NCBI GenBank assembly: GCA_964441765.1
Contig: CAYTVI010000002.1
Span: 1-64,000, forward strand
From: Sulfurospirillum sp964441765
Lineage (GTDB): Bacteria; Campylobacterota; Campylobacteria; Campylobacterales; Sulfurospirillaceae
Direction of reading: 5' to 3'
DNA: 64,000 nucleotides
Shown here: in pieces, positions 34,157-42,123 of the stretch
Position numbering within the stretch: the first letter of the stretch is position 1
How the letters are laid out: each line of letters begins with the position of its first letter
Translations under genes and position numbers: made by a program
The notes under the pieces: generated by a model
What the model was told of the DNA's origin: nothing
Databases searched by the model: none
Seen by the model: the letters and a program-made list of their open reading frames with translations, nothing else

Positions 34157-34483
34157 ATGAGCTTAGAAGATGGAAAGATGGCTGAACAAAAAGCCTCTTT
34201 CCATCTTCAAGCGCTAGGCTATACGATTCTTACATGTAATTTCCATTCTAAATTTGGTGAAATTGATATTATCGCACAAAAAGAGGGTGTGATTCATTTT
34301 TGTGAAGTTAAATTTTCACATAAGTATGACCCTCTTTGGCGTGTTACCCCTTCAAAATTAGCAAAAATTATTAAAACAATAGGGTATTATTTTTTACGTT
34401 ATCCCTCTTCTCATGATTATCAAATAGATGCTATTTTAGTGACTCAGGAAAAAATTGAAATAATAAAAAATATTAGTTACTAA
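34157..34483 (+). CDS. YraN-family (UPF0102) nuclease-like protein
   Basis: 108 residues. The restriction-endonuclease-fold core is visible as FGEIDIIAQ (about residues 34-42) followed by HFCEVKF (about 49-55), giving the E-x-D...E-x-K catalytic set. Family members are small; the cellular role is unsettled. Lies 4 bases after hom and ends at a terminator hairpin. Palindrome copy at 34230 coded as Thr-Cys. Confidence 0.85.
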   Translation: MSLEDGKMAEQKASFHLQALGYTILTCNFHSKFGEIDIIAQKEGVIHFCEVKFSHKYDPLWRVTPSKLAKIIKTIGYYFLRYPSSHDYQIDAILVTQEKIEIIKNISY

Positions 34484-34484
34484 A

Positions 34485-34513
34485 AAAATAACCTCTAATG
34501 CTATGGTTATTTT
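34485..34513 (+). terminator. Terminator after the hom-yraN operon
   Basis: Nine-base arms 34485-34493 and 34505-34513 are perfect complements, right arm ending in TTTT, starting 2 bases after the yraN stop and 15 bases before the trxA TATAAT box. Confidence 0.65.
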
Positions 34514-34527
34514 AAAGTTACTGGGAG

Positions 34528-34533
34528 TATAAT
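34528..34533 (+). promoter_or_regulatory. TATAAT box of trxA
   Basis: TATAAT 35 bases before the trxA ATG; TTGGAG (34557-34562) is the binding site. Confidence 0.6.
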
Positions 34534-34568
34534 AAAGACATTCATTAAAATTATAATTGGAGAAAACA

Positions 34569-34886
34569 ATGGGAAAATATTTAGAGTTAAATGCATCAAA
34601 CTTTGACAGTACAGTAGCAGAAGGTGTAGCGTTAGTAGACTTTTGGGCACCATGGTGCGGACCTTGTCGTATGATTGCTCCTGTAATTGACGAACTTGCT
34701 GGTGATTTTGATGGTAAAGCAAAAATTTGTAAAGTCAATACCGATGAAGAGCAAGATGTTGCAATTAAATATGGCATTCGTTCAATCCCAACCATCCTTT
34801 TCTTCAAAAATGGTGAATTGGTTGACCAAATGATTGGTGCATCATCAAAGCAAGTTTTAGCTGATAAAATTAATTCTCTTCTTTAG
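34569..34886 (+). CDS. trxA: Thioredoxin
   Basis: 105 residues, standard length. Active-site WCGPC with Cys30 and Cys33, preceded by VDFWAP, and the cis-proline segment SIPTILFF (about 72-79). ATG 34569 follows TTGGAG with six bases spacing; the in-frame TTG at 34557 is inside that site. Its reductase trxB is the next gene, but with its own terminator and leader between them. Confidence 0.97.
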   Translation: MGKYLELNASNFDSTVAEGVALVDFWAPWCGPCRMIAPVIDELAGDFDGKAKICKVNTDEEQDVAIKYGIRSIPTILFFKNGELVDQMIGASSKQVLADKINSLL

Positions 34887-34896
34887 CAAATAAATC

Positions 34897-34924
34897 TCAA
34901 GGGAGATTAGCCAAACTCCCTTGA
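34897..34924 (+). terminator. Hairpin terminator after trxA
   Basis: Nine-base arms 34897-34905 and 34916-34924, five G/C pairs, 10-base loop, 10 bases after the trxA stop. No long T-tract follows, so partial read-through into trxB is possible. Confidence 0.6.
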
Positions 34925-35018
34925 CTACACAAATACCTCTTTTGGATTATTAAATGTTGTATAACCGATGTGACTATGCGTTAGAACGTTTTAGTCTTTA
35001 CTCTCAAAAGGAAAAATC

Positions 35019-35951
35019 ATGTTAGATTTAGCAATTATCGGTGGAGGCCCTGCAGGCTTAAGTGCTGGATTGTATGCGACTCGTGGTGGTTTGAAAAATG
35101 TTGTTATGTTTGAAAAAGGCATGCCAGGTGGTCAGATTACCAGTAGTAGCGAAATTGAAAATTATCCAGGTAGCCCTGAGATTTTAAGTGGACTTGATTT
35201 TATGGCATCATGGCCAGAACAATGTATGCGTTTTGGTTTAAAGCATGCTATGGAAGAAGTGACACGTGTTTCAAAAAATAGCGATGGTACGTTTAATATC
35301 GCCCTAAGTGGTGGTAAGCAAGAGAGTGCGAAAAGTGTGATTGTTTGTACAGGAGCAACGCCAAAGCGTGCAAACTTTGAAGGTGAAGCAGAGTTCTTTG
35401 GACGAGGCGTTAGTACGTGTGCAACATGCGATGGCTTTTTCTATAAAAATAAAGAAGTGGTAGCGTTGGGTGGTGGCGATACAGCACTCGAAGAAGCGCT
35501 TTATCTTTCACATATTTGTTCAAAAGTGTATTTAGTGCATCGCAGAGATACGTTTAGAGCAAGCCCTAGTACGGTTGAAAAAGTAAAAAATAATCCTAAA
35601 ATTGAACTTGTATTAAACGTCGATGTTAAAAAAGCATACGGCGATAAGATGGGTTTAAATGGACTTATCGTTGTTGATAGAGCAGGTAATGAACGTGATA
35701 TTGCTGTTCCTGGTGTTTTTGTCTTTGTGGGTATGAATGTCAACAATAGCATTTTAAAACAAGAAGATGGGCAATTTTTATGTGATATGGATGAAAATGG
35801 CAATGTCGTCGTTGACTTGAGCATGAAAACATCCGTCACAGGGTTATTCGCAGCAGGCGATATTCGTATAAAGGCTTCTAAACAAGTGGTGTGTGCCGCA
35901 GGTGATGGCGCAACAGCGGGTATTCAAGCATTAGAATACGTAAATCATTAA
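35019..35951 (+). CDS. trxB: Thioredoxin reductase
   Basis: 310 residues, FAD and NADPH flavoenzyme that reduces TrxA. GGGPAGLSAGLYATRGG (8-24) binds FAD, redox-active CATC has Cys134 and Cys137, GGGDTALEEALYLS binds NADPH, and the C-terminal GLFAAGDIR is intact. AAAGGA precedes the ATG. The 130 bases before it hold the trxA terminator and only a weak TATAAC box (34960-34965). Confidence 0.96.
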   Translation: MLDLAIIGGGPAGLSAGLYATRGGLKNVVMFEKGMPGGQITSSSEIENYPGSPEILSGLDFMASWPEQCMRFGLKHAMEEVTRVSKNSDGTFNIALSGGKQESAKSVIVCTGATPKRANFEGEAEFFGRGVSTCATCDGFFYKNKEVVALGGGDTALEEALYLSHICSKVYLVHRRDTFRASPSTVEKVKNNPKIELVLNVDVKKAYGDKMGLNGLIVVDRAGNERDIAVPGVFVFVGMNVNNSILKQEDGQFLCDMDENGNVVVDLSMKTSVTGLFAAGDIRIKASKQVVCAAGDGATAGIQALEYVNH

Positions 35952-35970
35952 TAAATGAAGGTATAAAAGA

Positions 35971-36738
35971 ATGATAAATGTGGGAATTCACGGTTCAACG
36001 GGGCGTGTAGGTAGATTGCTCATTGAAAATCTCATGAAAGATACCGATGCAAAACCATCGGTACTTCATGCGATTGATGATTTTGGATTTGCAACTCCTA
36101 AAGATGCCATTATCACAGAGAGTGTCGCAACATTGTTAACGCAAAGTGATGTGGTGATTGATTTTACGATTTCTATGGGAACTCAGACCCTTCTTGAACA
36201 TGCCCTTGCAAATCCTAAACCTCTTGTGATTGGTACGACAGGTTTAGATGAACATCAGCAAAATCTTTTGAAAGAGGCCGCAACGCTGATGCCAATTTTG
36301 TATTCAACCAATATGTCTTTAGGGGTAGCTGTACTTAATCGCTTGGTAGAATTAGCATCTAAGAGTTTAAGTGATTTTGATATCGAAATTGTTGAACAGC
36401 ATCACCGTTATAAGAAAGATGCTCCAAGTGGTACGGCTTTAACACTTGGTGAACATGCAGCACGAGGACGAGGGCTTAACTTAGATGATGTACGAGTGAG
36501 TGGACGTAACGGTTTGATTGGAGAGCGCACAAAAGATGAAATAGCAATCATGGCGTTGCGTGGTGGTGACATTGTAGGACGTCACACCGTAGGTTTTTAC
36601 AATGATGGTGAATTTATTGAAATGAACCATACGGCTACAAGTCGTGATACGTTTGCAAAAGGTGCCATCAAAGCAGCAAAGTGGATTACGAAACAACCCA
36701 ATGGTCTCTATACGATTAGCGACTGTTTGGGATTATAA
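35971..36738 (+). CDS. dapB: 4-hydroxy-tetrahydrodipicolinate reductase
   Basis: 255 residues. Lysine/diaminopimelate pathway reductase. GIHGSTGRVGRL (5-16) is the nucleotide-binding loop, EQHHRYKKDAPSGTAL (about 141-156) carries the catalytic His-His and Lys. 19 bases after trxB and 14 before purF, so probably one transcript. Confidence 0.95.
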   Translation: MINVGIHGSTGRVGRLLIENLMKDTDAKPSVLHAIDDFGFATPKDAIITESVATLLTQSDVVIDFTISMGTQTLLEHALANPKPLVIGTTGLDEHQQNLLKEAATLMPILYSTNMSLGVAVLNRLVELASKSLSDFDIEIVEQHHRYKKDAPSGTALTLGEHAARGRGLNLDDVRVSGRNGLIGERTKDEIAIMALRGGDIVGRHTVGFYNDGEFIEMNHTATSRDTFAKGAIKAAKWITKQPNGLYTISDCLGL

Positions 36739-36752
36739 AAAGAGGAATTTTT

Positions 36753-38140
36753 ATGTGTGCAATTGTTGGGATATTTGATGTTAAGCATGCTTCTAAGATA
36801 GCGTATTATGCACTTTTTGCTATGCAACATCGAGGGCAAGAAGCAACGGGGATCAGTGCGAGTGATGGAAAAAAAATTAGAACATTTAAAGACAATGGCT
36901 TAGTAACAGAAGTGTTCAATGAGCAAAATCTTGCTTTCTTGCATGGAAATATGGCTATTGGTCATAATCGCTATTCGACAGCAGGAAGTGACTCTGTGCG
37001 TGATGCACAGCCCGTCGCAGCTAGCTATAAACTTGGAGATATCTCTGTTGTTCATAATGGAAATTTGATTAATAAGCATGAGGTTCGTAGCAAACTGATT
37101 GAACAAGGTGCCATTTTTCAATCATCTATGGATACAGAAAATATTATTCATCTTATCGCACGCTCTCAAAAAAGTAAACTTCAAGACCGTATCGTTGAAG
37201 CTTTACATGTCATCAAAGGTGCGTATTGTCTTTTGATTCAAAGTCGCTCTAAAATGTTTGCCATTCGTGATCGTTATGGNNNNNNNNNNNNNNNNNNNNN
37301 NNNNNNNNNNNNNNNNNNNNNNNNNNNNNNNNNNNNNNNNNNNNNNNNNNNNNNNNNNNNNNNNNNNNNNNNNNNNNNNCAAGTGAAACGTGTGCTCTTG
37401 ATTTGGTGGATGCTGAATTTGTTCGAGATGTCAGACCAGGTGAAATGGTTATTTTTGAACATGGTAAAGAGACGTTTGAAAGTGTTCAACTTTTTGAACC
37501 AGATCCGCATGTGTGTGCTTTTGAATTTATCTATTTTGCAAGACCAGATAGTGTGATTGAAGGCAAAAATGTCTATGCAACACGCAAAAAAATGGGTATG
37601 AAACTAGCAGAACTCTCTCCTGTAGAAGCTGACTTTGTTATTCCTGTCCCTGATAGCGGTGTCAGTGCTGCTTTAGGATATGCGCAACAAAGTGGGATTC
37701 CTTTTGAAATGGCGATTGTTCGAAATCACTATGTGGGACGAACGTTTATTGAACCAACACAAGCGGTACGCGATTTAAAAGTGAAACTCAAACTTTCCCC
37801 TATTCATAAAATCTTACAAGGTAAAAAGATTGTTGTGATTGATGATAGTATTGTAAGAGGTACAACTTCTCGTCAGATTGTAAAACTCCTCAAGCGTGCA
37901 GGGGCAAGTGAAGTGCATATGCGTATAGCCTCTCCTACGATTGAACATCCATGTCTTTATGGTATAGATACGCCTAGTTATAAAGAGTTGATTAGTGCGA
38001 ATAAAAATGTTGAAGAAGTGAGAGAATATATCGGTGCTGATTCTTTAGCTTTTTTAAGCATTGATGCTTTGAAAGAAAGCATTGGGAATGATATGAACTA
38101 CTCTTTAGTCAGTTTTGATGGAAATTATTTTATAAAATAA
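36753..38140 (+). CDS. purF: Amidophosphoribosyltransferase, interrupted by an assembly gap
   Basis: First enzyme of purine synthesis. Processed N-terminal nucleophile Cys2 (MCAIVGIFD), glutaminase domain to about residue 220, and phosphoribosyltransferase domain with the PRPP loop VVIDDSIVRGTTS near the C-terminus. 100 N (37280-37379) break the gene, and the frame differs on the two sides, so the N count is not the true length. Before the gap the protein reads RDRYG; after it, SETCALDL. In relatives I recall about 16-18 residues there (FRPL to VA), so roughly 50 bases are missing. 175 codons before plus 253 after plus the missing part give the usual ~445 residues. Nothing suggests a real pseudogene. 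Confidence 0.93.
37280..37379. other. Assembly gap (100 N) in purF
   Basis: Exactly 100 unknown bases, a conventional scaffold gap. Flanks do not overlap each other. Frame arithmetic and the family alignment suggest about 50 real bases. Confidence 0.95.
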
Positions 38141-38152
38141 CCTTATTTGGCA

Positions 38153-38181
38153 TAGGTATTTGGGTAAAGCCCAAATACCTA
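38153..38181. terminator. Bidirectional hairpin between purF and a convergent gene
   Basis: Twelve-base perfect arms 38153-38164 and 38170-38181 with a 5-base loop, followed on the plus strand by CTCTTTT. It separates purF (+) from the DUF2393 gene (-). Confidence 0.75.
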
Positions 38182-38186
38182 CTCTT

Positions 38187-38723
38187 TTAACGACAACTCA
38201 GTTCATGTCTTACAACAGGTTTTTTGACTGCAGGAGGATAGGGCATTGAGATAGAAAAATTACGCATCTCACCTTTTTCCAAATCTCGAGCTATCACAAA
38301 CTCTTTTTTCATCGAAACGCTCTCTTCCAAAGGAGCTTTTGTAAATAAATCACCTAAAAAAGATTTTGGAGTGTATAAAGAGGTATTTCCTACTTGTCCT
38401 TGTGTGTCATTGTAGATTTCAACTTCGAGCGAGCATTGTCCAATTTTAAATCCACCGATATTACGAATTTGTCCAGAGAGGTTAAATGATTCGTTGGAGA
38501 GGACTCTTCTTTGTGTTATATTTTCAAGACGTGCTACTTTTGTGTATTCATCAAGTCCATAGAGTGAGATAATAAAGACCATGATTAGAAGCCCAGAGAT
38601 CACACCAATGGTTGTGAAAGGAGATTTTTCATTGGGATTTCGCATTACAAGAATGACAACAAGAATAAAAAGAGTTAAAATAATAAAAAGTACGAACCAG
38701 TGCAATACAGTAAAATAAGTCAT
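38187..38723 (-). CDS. DUF2393 membrane protein (copy 1)
   Basis: 178 residues with two N-terminal transmembrane helices (about 8-26 and 40-56) and a C-terminal extracytoplasmic domain of ~115 residues containing a beta-rich NLSGQIRNIGGFKIGQCSLEVEIYN stretch that resembles an immunoglobulin-like or LEA-type fold. Same size and plan as its upstream neighbour, so the pair arose by duplication. DUF2393 is, to my knowledge, found mainly in Campylobacterota; function unknown. Starts one base after the stop of copy 2. Confidence 0.7.
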   Translation of the reverse strand: MTYFTVLHWFVLFIILTLFILVVILVMRNPNEKSPFTTIGVISGLLIMVFIISLYGLDEYTKVARLENITQRRVLSNESFNLSGQIRNIGGFKIGQCSLEVEIYNDTQGQVGNTSLYTPKSFLGDLFTKAPLEESVSMKKEFVIARDLEKGEMRNFSISMPYPPAVKKPVVRHELSCR

Positions 38724-38724
38724 G

Positions 38725-39261
38725 TTAATAACACTCCGTTTTGATATGTGCTACTATCTCTCCTTTATAGGTAAAATCATCAAAGACAGCTTTATGCTCT
38801 AATATCTCACCTTTTGGTAAAGACTGTTGCACTAGTATCGACTGATTTGCAATTGGTTTTAGTAGGTTAAGATAGCTGCGTATTCCTTCTGTTGCGTTTT
38901 GTTTAATAATAGTTGTTTGAACAAAACAGAGTTTGAAATCTTTTTCTGATACGTTGTGGATACTGGCTTCAACAATAACAGAATCAGAAAATGTAAGCTT
39001 TTTAACCATATGAATCTCTACGCTAGTGGGTCTTAGTAGCGTATTAAGTTTGAATTTTAACAAGAATGGAGCGATAAGAAAAAATAAAAGAGCACCGATA
39101 ATCAAAAGAAGTGAAAAGGTTGAAGAGCGTTTAGCCACAATCGTGGCTAACACTATTAATATCAAAAAGGTAACAATAAACCAGCCCAAAGCGAGGTAAT
39201 CATAGGTCCCTAAATGCCTAAGATAGGTCAAAAAAGAGATTTTGATTGCTTCAACTTTCAT
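38725..39261 (-). CDS. DUF2393 membrane protein (copy 2)
   Basis: 178 residues, two N-terminal transmembrane helices (about 22-41 and 49-68), then a beta-rich domain. ASIHNVSEKDFKLCFVQTTI aligns with the equivalent stretch of copy 1. Identity is low outside that motif, so the duplication is old. Overlaps the end of hisIE by 11 bases, linking it to the ilvE-SPFH-hisIE operon. Confidence 0.7.
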   Translation of the reverse strand: MKVEAIKISFLTYLRHLGTYDYLALGWFIVTFLILIVLATIVAKRSSTFSLLLIIGALLFFLIAPFLLKFKLNTLLRPTSVEIHMVKKLTFSDSVIVEASIHNVSEKDFKLCFVQTTIIKQNATEGIRSYLNLLKPIANQSILVQQSLPKGEILEHKAVFDDFTYKGEIVAHIKTECY

Positions 39262-39928
39262 TGCGGCTATTTTTCTCCTCTATCCCACTACGTCCAAAGC
39301 GGCGTTTGAGTTCACTTGAAATTCGCTCAGGATGAACGTTTTTTGCACCTAATGCTACAAGTGTGTGAAACATCAAATCAGCTGCTTCGTAGATAATCTG
39401 GTCTTCTTGATTATCTTTACATGCAAAACAAAATTCACCCGCTTCTTCGACCACTTTTTTTAAAATACTATTATCACCTTTTTGGAGCAAAGAGGCAACA
39501 TAAGAGCTTTTTGGATCAGCATGTTTGCGTTCTTGGATGATGTGATAAATAGTATCGTAGATATCGTATTCGATTGTTTTTTGAGGTATTAGCACTTCTT
39601 GCTTGGTATCTACGCGATTAAAAAAGCATGAGATGCGTCCTGTGTGGCATGCAACCCCTTCTTGTTCAACTTTGAGCAAAAGGGTATCACTATCACAATC
39701 TAAATAGACCTCTTTGACGTATTGGAAATGTCCACTACTTTCACCTTTTTTCCAGAGCTTTTGACGGCTTCTGGAAAAATAGTGAGCAATATTGGTTTGG
39801 AGTGTGAGATGCAATGCTTCTTCATTCATATACGCCATCATCAAGACCTCTTTGCTTGTTGCGTCTTGAGTGACAACAGGCAAAAGAGGTGATTTATTCC
39901 AATCAATACTTGAAATTAGGGATTTCAT
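39251..39928 (-). CDS. hisIE: Bifunctional phosphoribosyl-AMP cyclohydrolase / phosphoribosyl-ATP pyrophosphatase
   Basis: 225 residues. The N-terminal HisI half has the metal-binding DCDSDTLLLKVEQEGVACHTG (about 76-96); the C-terminal HisE half has SYVASLLQKG and KKVVEEAGE (about 143-170). It carries out the second and third steps of histidine synthesis. No other his gene is nearby. ATGA overlap with the SPFH gene. Confidence 0.93.
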   Translation of the reverse strand: MKSLISSIDWNKSPLLPVVTQDATSKEVLMMAYMNEEALHLTLQTNIAHYFSRSRQKLWKKGESSGHFQYVKEVYLDCDSDTLLLKVEQEGVACHTGRISCFFNRVDTKQEVLIPQKTIEYDIYDTIYHIIQERKHADPKSSYVASLLQKGDNSILKKVVEEAGEFCFACKDNQEDQIIYEAADLMFHTLVALGAKNVHPERISSELKRRFGRSGIEEKNSRNES

Positions 39929-41010
39929 TTAGCCGCTGCACTTACCGCTTTTTGGCTATCTTTGGTATCAACCCAAATATTTGGTGTTGCACCGCCTGGT
40001 GTTAAGAAAATTTTAGCATCTTTATTTTCACGAAGTGCTTCGTTAAATTTGCCTTGAACTTCAATTTGACGCAAATTAAGTAAAGGTGCAGAGAGACTGT
40101 CTGAAATTTTCTTATTGGCATAAGCTTCAGCATCGGCTTCGATTTTAATAGCATTGGCTTGACCTTGAGCGTTAATTTCTCTTGCTTTGGCTTGACCTTC
40201 TGCTTCAGCGGCACGCTTCAATGCTTCTTGGTTTGTTCGCTCAACTTCGTATTTGGTTCGCTCAACTTCTTGACGTGCGACTTGAACACGTTCAATTTGC
40301 TCTTTAATCTTAGCAGGAAGCATAATTTCACGTAGTTGTACGGTTAAAAGCTCAACAGGCTGACCTGGTTGCGCATCGATAGCTTTGCGGATACCATCTT
40401 CAATATTAACTGCAATGTCATTACGTTTTTGTGGAAGTTCTTCTGCGTTGAACTTACCAATAACGCTTCGTGTCACATCACGAACCACAGGGTTGATGAT
40501 TTTATCTTCCCATGACATACCCCATGTTGCGATGGTTTGTGGCGCTGTGGAAGGTTCTAGTTTGTATTGAACGGTGAGTTCAATAGAGACAGGCAAACCT
40601 CTTGCATCTAAAACAGAAATCGCAGCATTTCGTTTAATTCCTGAGCCTCTTTGCATCACTTCACCCAAATCTTCCGTGGAAGAGTAGTTCATGATACGTA
40701 CTTTTGTGTCAACAATAAAAACTTGTTGAATAAAAGGCAAGAAAAGGTGAAAACCAGGGTCCATAGGAATAGGCTCAAACTTACCTGTCGTCGCTTTAAT
40801 TCCCATCTCACCCGAGTTAATAATTACAAAAGGCTTAGCGATAACAAAGATAACCACAAGACCGATAAGCACATATAAAAGTCCTGCTTTTTTGCCTAAG
40901 TTTTTCAAAAACTCAGGGGGCTCTACGTTTAAAGGTGTGCGGTTATCATTGTCACCATTTCCACCTCCACCATTTTTTTTCTTAAAATAGTCGTTCAAAT
41001 CTGCTGGCAT
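39925..41010 (-). CDS. SPFH/prohibitin-family membrane protein
   Basis: 361 residues. Glycine/Asn/Asp-rich N-terminus, one transmembrane helix (about 42-62), an SPFH (band 7) domain to about residue 235, then a long Glu/Ala/Arg-rich coiled coil (EVERTKYEVERTNQEALKRA and onward). This is the plan of HflK/HflC and prohibitins, which form membrane microdomain cages around FtsH. I recall the same protein next to ilvE in C. jejuni (Cj0268c). Partner protease not in this window. Confidence 0.85.
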   Translation of the reverse strand: MPADLNDYFKKKNGGGGNGDNDNRTPLNVEPPEFLKNLGKKAGLLYVLIGLVVIFVIAKPFVIINSGEMGIKATTGKFEPIPMDPGFHLFLPFIQQVFIVDTKVRIMNYSSTEDLGEVMQRGSGIKRNAAISVLDARGLPVSIELTVQYKLEPSTAPQTIATWGMSWEDKIINPVVRDVTRSVIGKFNAEELPQKRNDIAVNIEDGIRKAIDAQPGQPVELLTVQLREIMLPAKIKEQIERVQVARQEVERTKYEVERTNQEALKRAAEAEGQAKAREINAQGQANAIKIEADAEAYANKKISDSLSAPLLNLRQIEVQGKFNEALRENKDAKIFLTPGGATPNIWVDTKDSQKAVSAAAK

Positions 41011-41034
41011 AAAATTCCTTTTTTATTTTAATAT

Positions 41035-41059
41035 GGCTTTTAAGTAAAGCTTAAAAGCC
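41035..41059 (-). terminator. Hairpin between ilvE and the SPFH gene
   Basis: Perfect 10-base arms 41035-41044 and 41050-41059 with a 5-base loop. It lies 25 bases before the SPFH start; no T-tract follows on the minus strand, so it may attenuate rather than stop transcription. Confidence 0.5.
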
Positions 41060-41107
41060 TACGCTAGCCGCTAAGGCACTAAAGCTTGCCCCTTTCGAGG
41101 CAGAAAT
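41060..41107. other. Unexplained G/C-richer segment between ilvE and the SPFH gene
   Basis: About 48 bases, visibly richer in G and C than other spacers, next to the hairpin at 41035-41059. It contains a GGCA/TGCC stem possibility but no gene, tRNA or promoter I can recognise. Confidence 0.35.
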
Positions 41108-42022
41108 TTAAATATACGTTAAAAAGTGTTTGTATTTTGGATTGCGTCCGTAGACCACATCAAAATAAGCTTTTTGGAGTTGTTCTGTCATAGCACCTCT
41201 GCTTCCATTGCCAATGACATAATTGTCAACATCGCGAATTGGTGTTACTTCAGCAGCAGTTCCTGTAAAGAACGCTTCATCGGCGATGTACACTTCATCA
41301 CGGGTGATGCGACGACGCTCAATCTTAATGCCTGCTTCACGGGCTAATTCTAAAACCATGCCTTGCGTGATACTCTCTAAAGATGTATCGTTTGGAGGAG
41401 AAATCAAAACGCCATCACGAACGATAAAGAAACACTCCCCACTACCCTCTGCAATAAAGCCATTGTCGTCGAGTAAAAGAGCCTCTTCATAACCTGCTTC
41501 AATGGCTTCATATTTTGCCATTTGAGAGTTGAGGTAATTCGCAGCAGCTTTGGCTTTACCCATGGTTGAGCTTACAGGGTTTCTTGTGAAAGAAGAAATC
41601 TTAACACGAATACCTTTTTCCAAGCCTTCATCGCCTAAGTAACTTCCCCACTGCCACGCCGCAATCGCTGTGTTAACAGGAGCTTTAACGTGGTTAAGAC
41701 CCATAATGCCGTATCCTAAGTAGATAAGGGGTCTAATGTAAACATTTGATTTAAAATCATTTGCGCGTAACAGTTCGATGTGCGCCGCTTCTAAAGCTTC
41801 AAGACCAAAGTTTGGATTGATGCGGGTGATTTTAGCAGAGTTTAAAAGACGTTTTGTGTGTTCTCTGAGCTTAAAAATCGCCAATCCATTCTCTGTCATA
41901 TAGGCACGTGTTCCTTCAAAAACGCCATTACCATAATGCAATGTGTGGGTTAAAATATGTGTTTTAGCCTCATCCCATGGGATAAGAGTTCCATCCATCC
42001 AAATATACTTTGCTTTATCCAT
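41108..42022 (-). CDS. ilvE: Branched-chain amino acid aminotransferase
   Basis: 304 residues, fold-type IV PLP enzyme for valine, leucine and isoleucine. Start ATG 42022 (MDKAKYIWMDG) is preceded by GAAGGTG; a TATTAT box lies at 42060-42055 on the minus strand. The pyruvate-like family segments HTLHYGNGVFEGTRAY and YIRPLIYLGYG are clear, with the PLP Lys in the segment following SSFTRNP. The usual EGxGEN motif near the active site reads EGSGEC, with Cys in place of Asn. Confidence 0.93.
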   Translation of the reverse strand: MDKAKYIWMDGTLIPWDEAKTHILTHTLHYGNGVFEGTRAYMTENGLAIFKLREHTKRLLNSAKITRINPNFGLEALEAAHIELLRANDFKSNVYIRPLIYLGYGIMGLNHVKAPVNTAIAAWQWGSYLGDEGLEKGIRVKISSFTRNPVSSTMGKAKAAANYLNSQMAKYEAIEAGYEEALLLDDNGFIAEGSGECFFIVRDGVLISPPNDTSLESITQGMVLELAREAGIKIERRRITRDEVYIADEAFFTGTAAEVTPIRDVDNYVIGNGSRGAMTEQLQKAYFDVVYGRNPKYKHFLTYI

Positions 42023-42090
42023 TTTTTCACCTTCGTGTTTTATAAAGAGGTTCCATAATAGCCAAATTTTCATTAAATATTCTTTTAGGC

Positions 42091-42117
42091 TATAATTTTG
42101 GAGATGAAAACAAGGAG
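42091..42117 (+). promoter_or_regulatory. Promoter and binding site of the aldehyde dehydrogenase gene
   Basis: GGCTATAAT (TATAAT 42091-42096) and AAGGAG (42112-42117) lead to the ATG at 42124. Confidence 0.6.
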
Positions 42118-42123
42118 TTCGAG

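Noticed and set aside
34941..34965. trxB promoter TTGGAT with TATAAC
   Set aside because: The spacing of 12 bases is too short for sigma-70 and the box is imperfect; mentioned under trxB only.
37203..37212. TTACATGTCA and similar near matches (for example TTACATGCGA at 63046)
   Set aside because: Two or more positions differ from the palindrome, so they were not counted.
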